From assembly GCA_002633025.1 (NCBI GenBank), contig NMRB01000232.1, forward strand, positions 378,404 through 442,403: DNA of 64,000 nucleotides. The letters are read 5' to 3'. How positions within the stretch are numbered: position 1 is the first letter of the stretch; the number at the start of each line of letters is the position of its first letter. The stretch comes from Notospermus geniculatus (Eukaryota > Nemertea > Pilidiophora > Heteronemertea > Lineidae). Below, piece by piece: positions 55,940 through 64,000 of this stretch. The position numbers and the translations under genes are program-made. The notes beneath the pieces were generated by a model that made no database searches, was not told where the DNA came from, and was given only the letters and a program-made list of their open reading frames with translations.

Positions 55940-56623
55940 ATCGTTCGATCTTGCCCTCCCCAAAATTATGCCCGTGTGATCTCATCTGTCACAAATTAAA
56001 GCATGCATTCAAAACTCGCGCACAAAGCGTCACTGCTTTACGCATACAATCCGTTGCCTGGTTTTGACCTTTCATTATTGTCCGGTGGGAAATCAATGGA
56101 CACTCTGTATTAAACCACCGATAGCGCGAAAATAAATCTGCCCTTCTATAACCTCTAGGACAGTTCACCAAATGGAATCGATAGCGTATTTGAATTATCA
56201 ATCATGTTCTGTCGAGAAGCCGTGAACGCTAGGCCTACTTATGAATAATCGGATGTCCCATTTCCGAGTAGATTTAAATGCGTAGGTTATGTATAGTGTC
56301 CCACATTATATTGGTATAGTATACGCATAATACATAACACATACGTGGAAAACTATAACAGTGTTGTGACATTCTCGTGTAAGTGTGTTGTATGTGAAGA
56401 CCGTTCAGAGCTTTAGCTTCAGGACTGTCTACTGAAGTCAGCCCGAATTGGTGGGAGGCTGAAAGCATCAGGTAAGACTCGTCACCAGGTTTAGGTCTGC
56501 TACCTGCGTGATCAAACAGGGCGTGGTATGGTAATGACAGTTGAGCTGATCATGCTGATTGAGTATACTTTACCTATTACACAGATCCTATAGGTCTATG
56601 TACAGGTGTAATGTATGAGAATG
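55940..56623. other. Intergenic, nothing recognised
   Basis: No supported ORF or repeat pairing. Confidence 0.35.
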
Positions 56624-56694
56624 CCCCCAATACCGCTCAGAGTGACACACAAGTTGACCACATTGAATACACATTCACTGAGCGGTATTGGGGG
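56624..56694. repeat. Short MITE, 71 bp
   Basis: CCCCCAATACCGCTCAG and CTGAGCGGTATTGGGGG are exact 17-bp inverted ends around a 37-bp interior. Confidence 0.8.
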
Positions 56695-56847
56695 AACAAT
56701 CCGGTATCTGTACAGGCCTATTGCCCGGCCTATTCATAGTTTGAGGTAGATATACTAAAGGACTCAGTGAAACCCCAAACATATCAAGCCCTGTGCACAC
56801 CATCATTATAACCCTTGGCGTCCTACCAACTGCCGTAGTGTCTCGGG

Positions 56848-57297
56848 TTGCCTTCGACCGCCGGCATGAAGGCCACTGAACTGACGTTCATCACTAAAAA
56901 ACTGCTAGACCCCTTGGATCGCCTGTGTACTTATATGTTTAGTCACCGAAGCTTAGGACAGGGCCTGCATCTGTTTCCATGGGAAATGGAAACGGGAAAC
57001 ACTGTAAAAAATCGTCCGGTCCCATGGGTACAAATACTGATTTCCCCACGGGTTCAAATGGCCCAACTGGTAAACCTAGAAATAGGTCAGTTGGACCCGA
57101 AAGCTGCTCATGGGTGCCAATACCCCACGGGTAATCGTAGATGGGCCAAAGTGACCTATGAAGCTGGTCATTGTGGGTTACTGCAACCTAAGGACCTATC
57201 ATTTTCATACCCGAAGAACAAATATTCTGGGTACCATGAACCCATTCTCTTGTACCCATTTCTCAAAGAAACCCATGGCAAAGGGGACAAGGAATGA
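56848..57297 (+). other. Open frame in CCCATGGGTAC-rich sequence, probably not a gene
   Basis: 149 codons, but the DNA is full of self-complementary words (CCCATGGGTACAA, CCCACGGGT, GGGTACC), which suggests an old repeat. No domain seen. Confidence 0.2.
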
Positions 57298-57311
57298 GCC
57301 CATACTCAAGC

Positions 57312-57383
57312 TTACAAGGAACCGATAAGGTCGTTGAAGATGACGTTAACGTCATCTTCAACGACCTTATTGGTTCCTTGTAA
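57312..57383. repeat. 72-bp near-perfect palindrome without spacer
   Basis: Symmetric about 57347/57348 (centre GACGTTAACGTC), arms of 36 bp with one mismatched pair. Could be a tiny MITE or a stable hairpin if transcribed. Confidence 0.9.
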
Positions 57384-57739
57384 AGTCGTAATATTTGTTG
57401 AGTGGCCTTCGCCTGTCAACGGCTTCACAATAAAATGACACAAGTCAACTATGGGCGCTCGTGAAAAGGCCCCAAATTTCAAGTGGCAAACCGTAGTTTC
57501 ACAATCAACAAGTCTGGAGATGGTTGTTGGTTGTCGAAGTTGAATCGTTGAAGTAACTTCCTGAATAATACACATGTAGTGTATGACAACGATAATTCAA
57601 GTAGAATTCAACTTCAATGAACACTACGTTTTGATCACGCCAGTCATGAATACGAATAGATTTCTCCATGAGTTCCAACTTACTTCCTGGTTGAAGAGCC
57701 ACGTCATTGTCCGGAGAGACTTCGTCACTACTCTCCATG

Positions 57740-58129
57740 AATAGTGAGGTTTCGCAAATCATACGAAAAACGAAGTACGAAGTACGGAAATGGACTTCAT
57801 TTCCATGACATTTCAGGAGATGGTTGGTACCACAAATATCGCCTGCTGCAAGAGCGTCTTTTAGCGTATGACGTTACACCGATAGAGTTACGGTGTATAT
57901 TAAACTTTGAAATTTATCTTCGTTTCCATTTCGCAGATAAGAAGTGGAAATTTAAAAATTCAAGATGCACCATAACTCTCTCGGTCTTACACGATATGCT
58001 AAAAGACGAGTGGCGGCAGGGACATTTGTGGCACCAACCATCGCCAGAAATACTTTACGTCATGGATGTGAAGTTGTATTTCGTATTTCGTACTTCCTGT
58101 TTCGTCAGATTTGCGAAACCTCACTATTG
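57740..58129. repeat. Foldback element, 390 bp
   Basis: ATAGTGAGGTTTCGCAAATC and GATTTGCGAAACCTCACTAT are exact 20-bp ends, followed by CGAAGTACGAAGTACGGAAA against TTTCGTATTTCGTACTTCC. TGA at both outer edges may be a 3-bp duplication. The 128-codon frame inside is a by-product. Confidence 0.8.
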
Positions 58130-58152
58130 ACGTCTGTCAGTCACGGAAGTCG

Positions 58153-58276
58153 AGATAATGTATATAAAGTCCATTTCCAGAATATTTGCAAATTTTCGAC
58201 CCCAATCGGGGTCTTCTTCAGGCTGGCACTTTTCCACACTAGATTTCAGAAATAAATGGACTTTATATACATTATC
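58153..58276. repeat. Foldback element, family F6-related
   Basis: GATAATGTATATAAAGTCCA and TGGACTTTATATACATTATC are exact 20-bp ends. The interior TTTTCGACCCCAATCGGGGTC followed by TTCTTCAGGC matches the end block of 41176-41545. Confidence 0.85.
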
Positions 58277-58300
58277 ATATTGTGTGTCGATTTTTATCTC

Positions 58301-59235
58301 ACCGGGGTGAGCTATTACGATGGTGAAGCGTCCGTCGTCGTCCGGCGTCGTCCGTCGTCGTCCGTCGTCGTCGTCGTGTTCCGTTAGCAGGGCACGTTTC
58401 GTAACCGCTGGGGCTATGGATCTAAAACTTGGTACATACATAGCCCTAGGTCGCATGACCCATGACACCAAGTTTCGGTCCGATTCGATTGTTGGCTTGG
58501 CCACCAGGTGGCCAAAACCAAAAACACAAAAAGTGCAATAACTCCTGAACTAATAACTGGATCATCTCCAAATTTTTATCATAGGTGTATCTAATGAGGA
58601 TACATGACATATGTAACGAGTTTTTGATTTGACCTACTTTTCAAGGTCACAGAGGTCAAAGTTTGACAAAAGTGACGAACCTCTCACAGTTTGTTATTAT
58701 TTCACCGAGCGACTTCATATTTTGCATAAACATGCATTGGAGGGGTACCTTCAAAAATACCAAGTTTCGGCCCGATTGGACATCCAGTATGGCCGCCAGG
58801 TGGCGTAACCTGAAAATCAAGTAAGTGCTATTACTCAGGAACGACTTGACGCAGAGGGCTCAAATTTGATATTTACCTCCATCTAGATGACCTTTACATG
58901 CACGTCAAATTTCAGCCTGATTTGACTTCAAACATGGCCACCAGGTGGCGTAACCCAAAAATCATCAAAGTGCTGTAACTCAGGAACGACCTGATCCAAA
59001 GCACTCCAATGTGCTATGCGGTCCCCTGCAGATGACCTTTATGTGCATGTGAACTTCCGGCCCGATCGAACATACAATATGGCGCCAGGTGGCATAACCC
59101 AAAAATCATCAAAGTCCTACCTGGGAGTGACTTGACCGAGATTGCTCATAACACTGATATGTACCTCCCTCTGTCATTAGACTGTTATGTCCAACCCGGT
59201 GAGCACATGGTCCATGGACCATTTCATTGTGCTCG
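58301..59235. repeat. Dispersed repeat with about 145-bp internal tandem units
   Basis: Starts with CACCGGGGTGAGCTATTACG and a (GTC/CGTCGT)n tract (58330-58376), then units anchored at CCAGGTGGC (58500, 58795, 58940, 59084) each followed by AACTCAGGAACGACTTGA-like and GATGACCTTTACATGCA-like words, and ends CCCGGTGAGCACATGG. This is the GTGAGC-bounded type seen in many marine genomes. Non-coding. Confidence 0.7.
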
Positions 59236-59583
59236 CCTTCTCTTTGGATCACGGAAGTCGAGATCATCAAAAAAACTCAACAGGCGTCCTTTATTCTGTT
59301 CAGTTTCCCTTTTCTCTGACTGCCTTTTTACTATCACTGAGTAGCCGCTACTGAAGTCAGGAACTCCAAACGATACATCTGTTTATAATTAAAAAACAAC
59401 AGTCGAATGAAAAATTCGTTGCAGTGAATGAAGGTACAAGTAACACAAAAATGCGAGTGTGAATTTTTCGGAGGTGCGAAGCCCCCTTGAGGACTTACTA
59501 TTATACCAATCCCTCGTGAACAATAATAGCAGACTAAATTCCAGGGTGACTTAGTTTCTTAATTTCTTCTTTTTGGCCGAAGG

Positions 59584-63025
<3,442 letters not shown>

Positions 63026-63812
63026 TGTAACGGACGAAATTGTACACTGACAGTATGGACAGCTAAATGTTATGTGTGAGAACTATACCTATAACCAGGC
63101 AAAGCCGCGTTGTATTGGTGTTCTGTTTGTTCGGTAGCCGGATGATGATTCTGTCATTATACTGGTCGCCTGCCTCAACGCTCCGCTATAGCAGAGCGTT
63201 TCGAGTATAGCGGATCAGTCTAGGGTGTCATCGGACAGTGCGTCATTGGCGCCATTCTCTGATGGTAAAGCAGCTTGGTCTGTTTATAGTTATATAGATG
63301 GATACATAATCAATTGATACTCATGGGAAACGTTTGAATTGGGAACATAATTTTTACGTCACGATGTGTCGATTCGTGACACTGATGACGCTCTGTTCTT
63401 GTTGCAGAATCTGTGATTTTTGAAGGACTCCTCCTGCGTGAAGGCCCATTTACACATGGCAAACTTTTTAGGCAACCTAGGGCAAACTGCGATCTGTAGC
63501 AACCTACCATGTGATATTAACACATAGCAACCTAATGCAACCTTTTCCATTTTGTACAATGGAGTAAAAATCACGTGACCTGAATCAGCAACGTAATTGG
63601 CCGCTAACCCGCTACATACAGCAACCTCACGAAAATTTAGCTATGAAGTTATTTTGTCGCAGGTTGCCAGAGGTTGCCAAGGCAAGGTTGCTATAGATGA
63701 GATCAAACTAGGTCGTCGTTTATGACGTCATGGCGATTTCTTGGCAACCCGCACATGCGCAGTTGTCATTTTCCTTGACAACGCGGAGGCTGGTGTGTTT
63801 CATGGGTTTCAA
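63026..63812. other. GRB2 3' region
   Basis: No clear AATAAA. From about 63440 to 63715 weak inverted similarity (GGCAACCT/AGGTTGCC repeats) suggests an eroded foldback element. Confidence 0.35.
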
Positions 63813-64000
63813 CACAGGCCACTGAAACATTTATCAGTTGGGTAAAGTGTAGTTACGGTAAACTGGGTTATTGTACACATCACACTGTTCACTGTAGTAT
63901 ATAATATATTATATACTACAGTGAACAGTGTGATGTGTACAATAACCCAGTTTACCGTAACTACACTTTACCCAACTGATAAATGTTTCAGTGGCCTGTG
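63813..64000. repeat. Perfect spacerless palindrome running off the window
   Basis: Symmetric about 63906/63907 (centre TATAATATATTATA). All 94 bases from 63907 to the window end mirror 63813-63906. The outer limit is not visible, so the true palindrome is at least 188 bp. Confidence 0.9.

Noticed and set aside
57744-58255. 128-codon and 96-codon + ORFs
   Set aside because: They lie within foldback elements with exact terminal inverted repeats and show no transposase features.

Overview
This is a window of a eukaryotic (animal) nuclear genome. Genes are sparse and split by GT-AG introns, the spacers are full of short inverted-repeat transposons, and there are two scaffold gaps (25730-25953 and 52453-52577) plus single Ns after poly-G runs. 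The gene set (chondroitin GalNAc-transferase, FUT10/11-type fucosyltransferase, SEC24C/D, GRB2) is metazoan. The proteins resemble vertebrate homologues closely but the repeats do not look vertebrate, and the words TAGGCCTA and TACATGTA are frequent. I infer a marine invertebrate deuterostome (echinoderm, hemichordate or lancelet); the species cannot be fixed from the window.

Layout. 0-7 kb: an intronless-CDS chondroitin sulfate N-acetylgalactosaminyltransferase (+, 2826-4511) between copies of a foldback MITE. 10.1-26.6 kb: a head-to-head pair, a FUT10/11-like fucosyltransferase (-, two exons) and a SEC24C/D-type COPII coat gene (+, 17 or more exons), sharing a spacer of about 230 bp. The SEC24 exons for the gelsolin-like segment are missing, probably lost in the gap. 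27-46 kb: no convincing gene; a dense set of foldback elements, a tandem array of about 240-bp units (35.9-37.3 kb), minisatellites and an 18-bp repeat. 46.0-50.1 kb: a RING plus TRAF-type zinc-finger protein with an unusual C-terminal Cys/His module. 51.1-51.6 kb (-): an intronless Gly-rich multi-pass membrane protein resembling Tim17/DUF1757-type proteins. 51.7-53.2 kb: a duplicated block on either side of the second gap, giving empty/filled transposon sites. 54.5-55.5 kb: an intronless basic orphan protein of 345 aa. 59.6-63.0 kb: a complete five-exon GRB2/drk adaptor (211 aa, SH3-SH2-SH3) with large foldback elements in its introns. The window ends inside a perfect palindrome.

Functional links: the fucosyltransferase, the chondroitin enzyme and SEC24 all belong to the secretory pathway, but only the FUT-SEC24 pair is physically coupled. 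That pair also recalls the human FUT11-SEC24C neighbourhood. The most informative non-genic content is the transposon structure: at least 25 foldback/MITE copies, several with readable target-site duplications (9 bp, CWG, TA, TTAA-like, 7-8 bp), showing that several superfamilies have been active.
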